Assembly (NCBI GenBank): GCA_900545615.1
Contig: UQZM01000067.1
Location: 1 to 9,463 of the forward strand
Length of the DNA: 9,463 nt
Direction: 5' to 3'
DNA from: an uncultured Collinsella sp.
GTDB taxonomy: Bacteria > Actinomycetota > Coriobacteriia > Coriobacteriales > Coriobacteriaceae
Every line of letters starts with the position of its first letter. Positions within the stretch are counted from its first letter, which is position 1. A model generated the notes under the pieces. That model saw only the letters and a program-made list of their open reading frames with translations, did no database searches and was not told the DNA's origin. A program made the translations under genes and the position numbers. Below, in pieces: positions 1-6,378 of this stretch.

Positions 1-1
1 A

Positions 2-661
2 GCGGTCGGCGGGGCCATTGTGGCTCTTGACAGCGGATTGGGTCATATGAGCGAAAACCAAGATGGCGAGACGAGGCGCGAACCCCAAGGCGAGAACATC
101 GGCATCATCGCCCAGACCAGCGAGGGCGTCACACCCGCAGTCATCTCGATCATCCGCAGCAAGGTAACGGCCGAAGGAGATACAGCGGCAATCTTTGCCC
201 GTGCCATGAGCGCTGACGGCAAGACAATCGGCACCATCAAGATTGAGAACGCCGCCATCCAGACGCCCGAAGGCGGCAAGGTCATTGACTATCGCAAGCT
301 CCGTGACGGCATCTACGAGGCAGGCCAAGCCATCGGCACGGGCGACGCCACGGTCGACTCCCTCTATATCAAAGCAGTCGCCAAAAGTACGACCATCGCA
401 CCTCCCGAGGTAGCCAAGCCGGAAGACCCCAAGCCCGACGAGACCAAGCCCGCAGAAAGCAAGCCCGCGGAGTCCAAGCAGAACCCCAAGCCTGAGGGCT
501 CAAAGCCGACCAAGGCCGTTGCGGCTTCAATCACGAAAGCCAAGACTACCGGCGTGCTCGCGGCAACCGGCGACACCTCGGGTGCGGCCATCGTGGCAAC
601 CGTCCTTGCGGGAACAGCCGCTATCGCCGCAGGCACCATGGCGAGCCGCAAGCGCTCTTAG
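2..661 (+). CDS. C-terminal part of a sortase-anchored cell-surface protein (5' end outside window)
   Basis: The reading frame is open from the left edge, so the true start is probably upstream. GTG at 20 and ATG at 47 lie in frame, but neither has a convincing ribosome site. What is visible is a roughly 110-residue globular stretch of unrecognised fold. It is followed by a Pro/Lys/Glu-rich spacer with KPAESK and PKP repeats (about 405-515), typical of a wall-spanning linker. The end is a sorting signal: LAATGD (LAATG at 557-571), a hydrophobic Ala/Val-rich segment and the basic tail RKRS. In Gram-positive bacteria such a tripartite end is cleaved by a sortase between Thr and Gly and joined to peptidoglycan. 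Ala at position 2 is typical of the LAxTG signals used by class E sortases of high-GC actinobacteria. The binding or enzymatic role of the missing N-terminus cannot be judged. A terminator follows within 60 bp. Confidence 0.75.
   Translation, partial: AVGGAIVALDSGLGHMSENQDGETRREPQGENIGIIAQTSEGVTPAVISIIRSKVTAEGDTAAIFARAMSADGKTIGTIKIENAAIQTPEGGKVIDYRKLRDGIYEAGQAIGTGDATVDSLYIKAVAKSTTIAPPEVAKPEDPKPDETKPAESKPAESKQNPKPEGSKPTKAVAASITKAKTTGVLAATGDTSGAAIVATVLAGTAAIAAGTMASRKRS
557..661 (+). other. LAATG cell-wall sorting signal
   Basis: This part encodes LAATGD, then about 20 small hydrophobic residues (AAIVATVLAGTAAIAAG in the core) and finally ASRKRS and a stop. The motif, membrane segment and positive tail are in the order and spacing expected of a sortase substrate. 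The LAxTG form, rather than LPxTG, is what I would expect for a class E sortase; no sortase gene lies in the window. Confidence 0.75.
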
Positions 662-720
662 ACGCCTCTGCGCACATGGCAGCTCCCGCGAAGGCCCCGA
701 GTCCCAGCACCGTTTAACAA

Positions 721-756
721 CGCCACCGCCGAGCTCCCCTCCGGCGGTGGCGTTTT
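721..756 (+). terminator. Intrinsic terminator after the surface-protein gene
   Basis: A perfect 10-bp GC-rich stem (CGCCACCGCC at 721-730 with GGCGGTGGCG at 743-752) has a 12-base loop and is followed by TTTT (753-756). It sits 60 bp after the stop codon of the surface-protein gene and ends its transcript before the esterase gene. Confidence 0.85.
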
Positions 757-824
757 CCATATGCGTCCGCAGGGTATGCACGAGATTGTCTTTGGTCTAG
801 CCCAACCTGCATGAGCCGGCGTGC

Positions 825-830
825 GACAAT
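825..830 (+). promoter_or_regulatory. Possible -10 element of the esterase gene
   Basis: GACAAT followed by GG resembles the TACAATGG elements in front of the permease and HAD genes on the other strand. No good -35 box is visible at 16-18 bp upstream, so this is tentative. If transcription starts just after it, the esterase cannot start at GTG 821, which agrees with choosing ATG 869. Confidence 0.3.
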
Positions 831-868
831 GGGGGCCGTCGATATCACAACGCCGAGAGAAGCCCGTC

Positions 869-1534
869 ATGGAAGCGCATCAAAAGCAGATAACCGTTCA
901 TGCACAGCATGCCGAAAGCGCACCGGTCATCTATCTTCCCGTGGTCATGGGCGACGGCACGGAGGTTTATGAACGCTGCCGAGAGCTCAACTGCCCGCCC
1001 TTCACGCTTGTCGGCATTGGCAGCCTCAACTGGAATCGCGAGCTGAGCCCCTGGGGATGCGACGGAACCGTGCGCGATGCCGAGCCCTTTGGCGGTCAGG
1101 CATCCGGATTTCTCGATGAGCTGTTGAACTGGATAATCCCAGAGGCCGAGTCGTCGCTTCCTCAGCCGCCCACCTGGCGCGGCATTGCCGGCTACTCGCT
1201 CGCGGGCCTCTTCGCGCTCTGGTCCCTCTGGCAAACCGACGCCTTTAGCCGTGCCGCAAGCGCATCGGGGTCGTTGTGGTTTCCCGACTTTGTCGATCGC
1301 GCCAGCACGGCCCCTTTTGCCGGCAACCCGCAGGCCGTCTATCTGTCACTCGGCAAAAAGGAAACCAAGACGCCCAACCGCATGATGCGGCACGTACTTG
1401 ACGACACGCGCGCAATGGAAACGTTGCTCGTTGAGCGCGGCATCCTCACAACACTGGAACTCAACCCCGGCAACCACTTTGCCCAAACCGACCTGCGCAT
1501 GGCGCGTGGCATCCACTGGGTTCTTGCGCACTAA
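869..1534 (+). CDS. Alpha/beta-hydrolase, putative esterase (enterochelin-esterase-like)
   Basis: A 221-residue cytosolic protein with no signal peptide or membrane segment. The nucleophile motif is GYSLAG (Ser110), followed by a helix LFALWSLW, as in the putative-esterase (esterase D/Fes-like) families. YLSLGKKE (158-165) matches the strand that usually leads to the acidic residue. His203 in the NPGNHF segment is the likely catalytic histidine. The expected reaction is hydrolysis of a carboxylic ester or thioester; the substrate is unknown. A start at GTG 821 would add 16 residues. ATG 869 is preferred because GAGAGAAG (855-862) lies 6 bases before it and because the extra stretch looks like leader sequence. 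The gene stands alone between two terminators, so its neighbours do not reveal a pathway. The family call is fairly sure, the substrate is not. Confidence 0.82.
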   Translation: MEAHQKQITVHAQHAESAPVIYLPVVMGDGTEVYERCRELNCPPFTLVGIGSLNWNRELSPWGCDGTVRDAEPFGGQASGFLDELLNWIIPEAESSLPQPPTWRGIAGYSLAGLFALWSLWQTDAFSRAASASGSLWFPDFVDRASTAPFAGNPQAVYLSLGKKETKTPNRMMRHVLDDTRAMETLLVERGILTTLELNPGNHFAQTDLRMARGIHWVLAH

Positions 1535-1574
1535 AAAGCCGGCCATGCGCATCGGACGCATGGCCGGCTTTTTT
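1533..1574. terminator. Bidirectional intrinsic terminator between esterase and permease genes
   Basis: AGCCGGCCATGCG (1537-1549) pairs perfectly with CGCATGGCCGGCT (1557-1569). The stem is flanked by an A-run on the left and a T-run on the right, so it has the form of a terminator in both directions. It begins at the esterase stop codon and lies about 20 bp beyond the permease stop on the other strand. It can therefore end both convergent transcripts. Confidence 0.92.
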
Positions 1575-1594
1575 AACTGAGTTGGACACAGCTG

Positions 1595-2929
1595 CTATTC
1601 GGCAGACCCTTCGAGTTCCGAGACATCAAACTCAAAGTCATTACCCGGCAGAATCGCATTGAGCACGATACCCACCAGCGAACCCACGGCAAGACCCGAA
1701 AGCGAAATCGTCACGCCGCCCAGCTCCAACACGATGGCGCCGCCGGTGCTGTACGCGATGCCGAGCGAAAGCACGAGCACAAGAGCGGCCACCAGCACGT
1801 TGCGGTTGTTCTGGAAATCGACCTGGTTCTCAATGAGGTTGCGCACGCCTACGGCACTGATCATGCCGTAGAGTACGAGCGACACGCCGCCGATAACGCA
1901 TGGCGGCATGGCGGCGATCACGGCAGCGAACTTGGGGCAGAAGGAAAGCACGATGGCGCAGCACGCGGCAATGCGAATCACGCGCGGGTCGAACACGCGC
2001 GTCAGAGCGAGCACGCCGGTGTTCTCGCCATACGTGGTGTTGGCCGGAGCGCCAAAGAGCGAAGCCAGGATCGTGGCGAGACCATCGCCGAGCAGCGTGC
2101 GATGCAGGCCGGGATCGGCAATGTAGTTACGCTCGCAGGTGGAGCCAATAGCGGAGATATCACCGATATGCTCGATCATGGTTGCAAAGGCCAACGGCAT
2201 GATGGTGATGATGGCGGTCGTGGCAAGGCCGCTATCGAACTGCGGCCCAAAGAGTGCAAACACGGTGTTGTCCCACACGATGGGAAGACCGACCCACGGC
2301 GCGGCGGCAACGCCCGAAAAATCGACCTCACCCAACGCGGCGGCAACGGCATAGCTCACCACGACGCCCAGCAGGATCGGCACGATCTTAACCATGCCGC
2401 GACCCCAAATGTTGCAGATCACGATAACGGCAACGGCAATAACAGCCACAAGCCAGTTGGTCTGGCAGTTGGCAATAGCGGAGCTCGCCAGAATCAAGCC
2501 GATGGAAATGACGATGGGGCCCGTCACTACCGGCGGAAAGAAGCGCATGACGCGCTTGGCGCCAAACGCGCGGAAGAGTGCCGCAAGTACCGGATAGAGT
2601 AGACCGGCGCAGGCAACGCCCAGGCAGGCGTAGGGCAAAAGCTCGGCCTCGCCGTTGGGCGCGATGGCGGCATAACCGGCAATAAAGGCAAACGATGAGC
2701 CCAAAAATGCCGGCACCTTACCGCGCGACAGGAAGTGGAACAGCAGCGTGCCCAAGCCGGCAAACAAAAGCGTTGCCGAAACCGAGAGACCGGTGAGCAC
2801 GGGCACCAGCACCGTGGCACCAAACATGGCAAACAGGTGCTGTAGGCCGAGCAAAAACATGCGCGGGCGGCCGAGCGACGATGCGTCGTAGATGGCATCG
2901 GTGACGGCGGGCGTCGAAGACTGGGACAT
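1595..2929 (-). CDS. uraA: Uracil/xanthine permease, NCS2 family (UraA-like)
   Basis: A 444-residue polytopic inner-membrane protein that should import uracil, or a related nucleobase, with protons. It carries the family landmarks in order: QHLFAMFGATVLVPVLTG near the N-terminus (30-47), IEHIGD (252-257), a DPGLHRTLLGDG segment, NTTYGENTG (297-305) and MPPCVIGGVSLVLYG. Glu253 and Glu302 align with the two uracil-binding glutamates of E. coli UraA (Glu241, Glu290). The position of UraA His245 is Asp257, so the exact base preference (uracil or another base) is uncertain. Length is close to UraA (429). The start is at MSQSS: AAAGGA lies 5 bases upstream, while longer in-frame versions overlap the upstream gene and add non-membrane sequence. 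It lies 122 bp downstream of the MetE-like gene, probably with its own promoter (TACAAT, 2999-3004). It ends at the shared terminator. Confidence 0.9.
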   Translation of the reverse strand: MSQSSTPAVTDAIYDASSLGRPRMFLLGLQHLFAMFGATVLVPVLTGLSVSATLLFAGLGTLLFHFLSRGKVPAFLGSSFAFIAGYAAIAPNGEAELLPYACLGVACAGLLYPVLAALFRAFGAKRVMRFFPPVVTGPIVISIGLILASSAIANCQTNWLVAVIAVAVIVICNIWGRGMVKIVPILLGVVVSYAVAAALGEVDFSGVAAAPWVGLPIVWDNTVFALFGPQFDSGLATTAIITIMPLAFATMIEHIGDISAIGSTCERNYIADPGLHRTLLGDGLATILASLFGAPANTTYGENTGVLALTRVFDPRVIRIAACCAIVLSFCPKFAAVIAAMPPCVIGGVSLVLYGMISAVGVRNLIENQVDFQNNRNVLVAALVLVLSLGIAYSTGGAIVLELGGVTISLSGLAVGSLVGIVLNAILPGNDFEFDVSELEGSAE

Positions 2930-2998
2930 GGATGTCCTTTCGAATGGAAGGGCGATCGGGCATATCGGATAACCTGCCCGAACGATACGATCCGAACC

Positions 2999-3004
2999 AT
3001 TGTA
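2999..3004 (-). promoter_or_regulatory. Possible -10 element of the permease gene
   Basis: On the minus strand this reads TACAAT followed by GG, 70 bp before the permease start. The bases 17 bp further upstream (CGTGCG) do not resemble a -35 box. The leader after it contains a weak hairpin (arms CGGGCA and TGCCCG within 2956-2991). No PyrR-binding loop or purine riboswitch is recognisable. Confidence 0.35.
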
Positions 3005-3051
3005 CGCGATGCACCATGTCTCGCACGCGCCGCCACCTGCAAACGCTAGCG

Positions 3052-4185
3052 CTATTTCCAAACGCGCTCGGCAATACGCCTGACCAGCGCAATCTTTGCC
3101 CACTGCTCGTCCTCGGTCAGCTTGTTGCCAATCTCGCAGCTGGCAAAGCCACACTGCGGAGACAGATACAGGTTCTCGAGCGGCACGTACTTTGCCGCCT
3201 CGCGGATGCGCTCGACGACGGCATCCTCGTCCTCAAGCTCAGCGGCCTTGGTGGTCACTAGGCCCAACACGACCTTCTTGCCGGGGGCAACGTACTTGAG
3301 CGGCTCAAAGCCACCGGCACGCGGCGTATCGAACTCAAGGTAAAACGCATCAACGTTCTCGTGTGCGAACAGGTACGGCGCGATGGGGTCATAGCCGCCC
3401 TCGAAGGCATAGGTGGAGTGGTAATTACCACGGCACACATGCGTGTTGATGACCAGGTCGTCGGGCTTACCCTCGATGGCGGCGTTGTTGAGCGCCACGC
3501 CCAGCTCGGACACCTTTTTCAGGTCAACCGGGCTCATGCCAGTCTTGGACACAAAGTCGGTATCGCAATAGATGCCCCAGGTGCAGTCATCAAATTGGAT
3601 GTTGCGGCAGCCCGCGGCATACAAGTCGGCAATCACGGTGCGGTATGCTGCGGCAATGGCATCGGCGAGCTCTTCGTCGGTCTTGTAGACGGCGCGTAGA
3701 CTCTCCTGCTGGCCGTCGCAGCGGTCGAGCGTGACTTCGGAGAACGTCTGGATCGGCGCCGGAATGGTCTGGCGCGCGACCTGGCCCTCCCCCTCAAGCG
3801 CCTTGACGAACTTAAAATGCTCGACAAACGGATGGTTCTCGCCGCTAATGGGACCGGTTACCACGGCGGTGTCGGCGGTAGTCTCCTCATCGTGGAACAT
3901 GTAGCCCGTGCGCGAGGCGCGGCGCTCAATGCCGTTGAGTCCCCACATAAAATCGAGGTGCCAGTAGCTGCGGCGGAACTCGCCATCGGTAATCACCTGC
4001 AGGCCGGCGGCCTTCTGCTTGGCCACCAAATCGCGAATGGCATCGTCCTCGACGGCCTTAAGCCCCCCGGCATCAAGCGTGCCTGCCGCATAGGCAGCAC
4101 GGGCGTCCTTTACAGCCTGCGGACGAAGAAAGCTGCCGACGATATCGGCGCGAAACGGCGCGTTCGGTTGAATCGAAGTGCTCAT
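3052..4185 (-). CDS. Short MetE-like methyltransferase (cobalamin-independent methionine synthase II family)
   Basis: A 377-residue cytosolic protein corresponding to the C-terminal catalytic barrel of MetE, without the N-terminal duplicated domain; YxjG/YxjH of Bacillus have this size. The zinc site is complete by motif: His249 and Cys251 in NTHVCRGN, Glu284 in FYLEFDTPR and Cys345 in LSPQCGFAS. The N-terminus has the expected ADIVGSFLRP, and VITDGEFRR follows at 64-72. The likely reaction is transfer of a methyl group from a folate or another donor to homocysteine or a similar thiol. The natural methyl donor of these short forms is not settled, so metE is not assigned. The start at 4185 has AGGGAG upstream; ATG 4203 has no such site. 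It lies downstream of a LysR-type regulator, with a large dyad in the 155-bp gap that suggests control by that regulator. No S-box, T-box or cobalamin riboswitch is visible. Confidence 0.88.
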   Translation of the reverse strand: MSTSIQPNAPFRADIVGSFLRPQAVKDARAAYAAGTLDAGGLKAVEDDAIRDLVAKQKAAGLQVITDGEFRRSYWHLDFMWGLNGIERRASRTGYMFHDEETTADTAVVTGPISGENHPFVEHFKFVKALEGEGQVARQTIPAPIQTFSEVTLDRCDGQQESLRAVYKTDEELADAIAAAYRTVIADLYAAGCRNIQFDDCTWGIYCDTDFVSKTGMSPVDLKKVSELGVALNNAAIEGKPDDLVINTHVCRGNYHSTYAFEGGYDPIAPYLFAHENVDAFYLEFDTPRAGGFEPLKYVAPGKKVVLGLVTTKAAELEDEDAVVERIREAAKYVPLENLYLSPQCGFASCEIGNKLTEDEQWAKIALVRRIAERVWK

Positions 4186-4251
4186 AGATATCTCCCTTTG
4201 CATTGGTTGCTTTACTGGGACAGAGTATGAGCGTTCATATGGCCATCGTAA

Positions 4252-4257
4252 AATATA
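4252..4257 (-). promoter_or_regulatory. Possible -10 element of the MetE-like gene
   Basis: On the minus strand this reads TATATT, 66 bp before the start codon and directly beside the large dyad at 4260-4311. No consensus -35 box is present at the right distance. That is common for promoters that need a LysR-type activator. Confidence 0.35.
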
Positions 4258-4259
4258 CG

Positions 4260-4311
4260 TTTATAACAGTTTGATATAGATGCTTCCTATATCAGTCTGG
4301 ACTGTCATAAA
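4260..4311. promoter_or_regulatory. Two-tier dyad, candidate LysR-type operator
   Basis: The inner part is a perfect 8-bp inverted repeat, TGATATAG (4272-4279) and CTATATCA (4287-4294), spaced by 7 bases. Its core ATAG-N7-CTAT has the T-N11-A form typical of LysR-family binding sites. An outer repeat flanks it: TTTATAACAGT (4260-4270) and ACTGTCATAAA (4301-4311), matching at 10 of 11 positions. It lies between the LysR-type gene and the MetE-like gene, just upstream of the likely -10 of the latter. It is AT-rich and lacks a following T-run, so a terminator is less likely, although an RNA hairpin role cannot be excluded. Confidence 0.6.
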
Positions 4312-4340
4312 GAGACTTGAACCGTGCGGAGCACAGCAGC

Positions 4341-5237
4341 CTAGATATGCTGACGAATCGCGTCGATATAGGCCCGACCGTAGCGCGTGAGCGTCGTGTT
4401 CTTGCGCGTGATGATGCCAATCTCCATGTACTCGTCCACGTCGAGCGGAATCGAGATAATACCCGGCCCGTTGAGCTCGTGGCTGATCACGCCCGAACAC
4501 ACCGTGTAGCCGTTGAGACCCATGGCCAGGTTGAACAACGTCGCACGGTCGCGCACGCGGATGTTCTTGCGGCGCTCAAAGGTCGAGGTCAGTTCCTCGG
4601 AATAGTAAAACGAGTTATAGCTGCCCTGCTCGTAGGACAGGAACGGGTAGTCTTCCAAGTCCTCAAGCGTCACGCTCGAGCGGCCCGCCAGCGGATGGTC
4701 GGCGCACACGAAGACATGCGGTGTGGCGCAGAAGAGCCCCTCGAATACGAGCTCGTTGGCGGCAAGCATGCGCTCGATGACCTCGCGATTGTGCTCCGAC
4801 AGATACAGGATGCCGAGTTCGCTTTTCATATGCGCGACATCCTCGATAATTTCGTGGGTCTGCTCCTCGCGCAGGGTAAAGTCGTAGCGCGCGGCATCGA
4901 ACTCGCGGATCACATCGACAAACGCATTAACGGCAAAGGAATAATGCTGGCAGCTCACACTAAAGTGCGGCACCTGCTCGGACGTACCTTTGTACTTGCC
5001 CTCGAGCAGGTCGGCCTGGTCGAGCACCTGGCGCGCGTACCCCAAGAAGGTCTCGCCTTCCTCGGACACAATGACACCCTTGTTGGTGCGCTCAAAGATA
5101 TGCACACCCATCTCGTTTTCGAGATCGCGGATCGACGCGGTAATCGAAGGCTGCGACACAAAGAGCCGGCGCGAGGCCTCGGTGATGCTGCCGCATTCGG
5201 CAACTTTGACGACATATCTGAGTTGCTGGAGCTTCAT
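4341..5237 (-). CDS. LysR-family transcriptional regulator
   Basis: A 298-residue protein of normal family length. The N-terminal winged helix-turn-helix (about 1-60) has the classic pattern MKLQQLRYVVKVAECGSI, then EASRRLFVSQPSITASI and LENEMGVHIFER. A linker helix and a periplasmic-binding-protein-like effector domain follow from about residue 90. The effector is unknown. The stretch CQHYSFAVNAFVDVI starts the effector domain; I associate similar sequences with regulators in Firmicutes and Actinobacteria, but only from memory. The start has TAGGGAG about 7 bases upstream, overlapping the stop of the HAD gene only 10 bp away, so the two are very probably cotranscribed and translationally linked. 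The most likely target is the downstream MetE-like gene through the dyad at 4260-4311, which would suggest a sulfur or methyl-metabolism signal. That is inference. Confidence 0.92.
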   Translation of the reverse strand: MKLQQLRYVVKVAECGSITEASRRLFVSQPSITASIRDLENEMGVHIFERTNKGVIVSEEGETFLGYARQVLDQADLLEGKYKGTSEQVPHFSVSCQHYSFAVNAFVDVIREFDAARYDFTLREEQTHEIIEDVAHMKSELGILYLSEHNREVIERMLAANELVFEGLFCATPHVFVCADHPLAGRSSVTLEDLEDYPFLSYEQGSYNSFYYSEELTSTFERRKNIRVRDRATLFNLAMGLNGYTVCSGVISHELNGPGIISIPLDVDEYMEIGIITRKNTTLTRYGRAYIDAIRQHI

Positions 5238-5247
5238 GGCTTTCTCC

Positions 5248-6156
5248 CTAGACGTTTGTGACGTCGAAACCCGCCGTGTCCATTTGGCTCATAAACGACG
5301 GCATCTCCCCCGTCGCGGCGCAGGCGGCAATCTGATGCAGAGCCCCGGCAACCGCATCATCTGCCGCAGCGCCGATATGCCAGCGCGCGGCAGCCGTGAC
5401 GGCCTCGTTGGCATTGGCGACTGCAACGGAGTTGGGAACGGCATCGATCATGGGCAAATCGTTATCGGAATCGCCGAATACGGCCACCTCGTCGGGCATC
5501 AGGCCCAAAGCACGCGCCAGCTCCAGCGCAGCGCAGCCCTTGTCCCAGCCGGTCGGAAGAACGTCGAACAGGCGCACGCGGTTGTTGGGAAACACGAGCG
5601 AGAGCTCCGGCACCTCAGCGGCAACACGCTCGCGCAGCTCGGCGAGCTCCTCGCGCGAACGGGCACTCCAGATATTCGCCTTGTATACCGGGGCATCGTC
5701 AACGACAGGACGACAGGGAGCCTCTTCGCCCTTGAGCCACGCGTTGCCGCCTGACTTCATGGCGCGACGCACACGCTCGGGATCGCTTGTCACGCAATAG
5801 GCATCGTTATTCCAAAAGTCATCACCCAAACGGTAGACCTTCAAATACGTATCGTCGGTCTCCTGTTCAAAATAATCGGCTAAGCGCATAAGGACATCGT
5901 TATCGATTGCGCGCGAAGCGACTACTTCGCCATCGACAAACATCACCTGGCCGTTGCAAAACGCACCGGTCGAGAAGCACTCGGAGCGATTGCGGAACAT
6001 CCAGCCCATCGCGGACGGCTGCCGACCCGAAACCGGACCAAAGTGCAGACCCGCCGCCTGCATGGCATGAATACCCTCAATGGCGTAGTCGCTGGCGCCA
6101 TCATGCCCGGCTGGAATCAGCGTATCGTCCATATCGGTTAGCACAAGTTTGATCAT
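5248..6156 (-). CDS. HAD-superfamily hydrolase, Cof type (class IIB)
   Basis: A 302-residue cytosolic phosphatase-like protein. All four HAD motifs are present: DMDDT (Asp8 nucleophile, Asp10 acid/base), Ser43 in PVSGRQP, Lys206 in GWDKG and the metal-binding GDSDND (228-233). A large insert between motifs II and III (about 80-195) is the C2 cap of the Cof/YidA type. Relatives dephosphorylate sugar phosphates, nucleotides, pyridoxal phosphate or thiamine-pathway intermediates such as HMP-PP (Cof). The substrate cannot be read from sequence. A short tail after the core (about 283-302) has no clear role. The start at 6156 follows AGGGGA by 4 bases; ATG 6186 would lie upstream of the likely transcription start. 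It is the first gene of a probable HAD-LysR transcript, divergent from the thiamine operon. Confidence 0.9.
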   Translation of the reverse strand: MIKLVLTDMDDTLIPAGHDGASDYAIEGIHAMQAAGLHFGPVSGRQPSAMGWMFRNRSECFSTGAFCNGQVMFVDGEVVASRAIDNDVLMRLADYFEQETDDTYLKVYRLGDDFWNNDAYCVTSDPERVRRAMKSGGNAWLKGEEAPCRPVVDDAPVYKANIWSARSREELAELRERVAAEVPELSLVFPNNRVRLFDVLPTGWDKGCAALELARALGLMPDEVAVFGDSDNDLPMIDAVPNSVAVANANEAVTAAARWHIGAAADDAVAGALHQIAACAATGEMPSFMSQMDTAGFDVTNV

Positions 6157-6174
6157 AGAGTCCCCTGTCATTTT

Positions 6175-6209
6175 CACCGTATCCATTGTAACGGTGCGCT
6201 AGTATAGGG
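6175..6209 (-). promoter_or_regulatory. Promoter of the HAD-LysR transcript with an overlapping dyad
   Basis: On the minus strand, TACAAT (6185-6190) is a good -10. TTGTTC (6209-6214), 18 bp upstream, is a weak -35. A perfect 6-bp inverted repeat, CACCGT (6175-6180) and ACGGTG (6191-6196), brackets the -10 exactly, as a repressor operator would. The gap is shared with the divergent thiamine operon, whose own promoter I could not place with confidence. Confidence 0.4.
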
Positions 6210-6221
6210 AACAACAGATTC

Positions 6222-6315
6222 GATGCGGGAGTGCCGGCGGTGCAAACCACAAGGCTGAGAGGGCATGGGGCCCAATCCTTTGAACCTGTCAGTTAATGCT
6301 GGCGTAGGGAGCATG
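6222..6315 (+). ncRNA. TPP riboswitch (THI element)
   Basis: The conserved aptamer blocks occur in order: GGGAGTGCC (6227-6235), GGCTGAGA with the pyrimidine-binding CTGAGA (6255-6260), TGAACCTG (6281-6288), and AATGCTGGCGTAGGGA (6295-6310) with the pyrophosphate-side GCGTAGGGA. The closing P1 stem can form from ATGC (6223-6226) and GCAT (6311-6314). It lies directly upstream of a terminator and of thiM, so TPP binding should switch the operon off. Identification is by motif; the exact ends are approximate. Confidence 0.95.
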
Positions 6316-6326
6316 CCGCCTTTACA

Positions 6327-6356
6327 GGGGCGCTGTCTATGCACAGCGCCCCTTTT
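6327..6356 (+). terminator. Riboswitch-controlled intrinsic terminator
   Basis: GGGGCGCTGT (6327-6336) pairs perfectly with ACAGCGCCCC (6343-6352) around a 6-base loop, followed by TTTT (6353-6356). It lies 12 bases after the aptamer and 22 bases before the thiM start, the classic layout for transcription attenuation by TPP. The loop contains ATGC (6339-6342), which could instead pair with the 3' strand of P1 (GCAT, 6311-6314) in an antiterminator form. Confidence 0.9.
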
Positions 6357-6378
6357 CTATGCCAAGGAGGCATGTGCA

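Noticed and set aside
2102..2602. Plus-strand open frame opposite the permease
   Set aside because: The translation is charged and Asn/His/Asp-rich, which is the usual shadow of membrane-protein codons on the opposite strand.
2930..3051. Possible PyrR attenuator or purine riboswitch before the permease
   Set aside because: No PyrR anti-antiterminator consensus loop, no riboswitch core and no terminator with a T-run in the leader; only a weak 6-bp hairpin is present.
4186..4340. SAM, T-box or cobalamin riboswitch before the MetE-like gene
   Set aside because: None of the conserved blocks is present and the gap is too short for a cobalamin element; the dyad is better explained as a protein site.
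4317..5261. Long plus-strand open frame (314 codons) opposite the LysR gene
   Set aside because: It is a mirror of a clear LysR-family protein, has no ribosome site and no recognisable domain.
6265..6378. N-terminal extension of thiM from ATG 6265
   Set aside because: This stretch is the TPP aptamer and its terminator; the GTG at 6379 has a proper ribosome site and matches the family's start.
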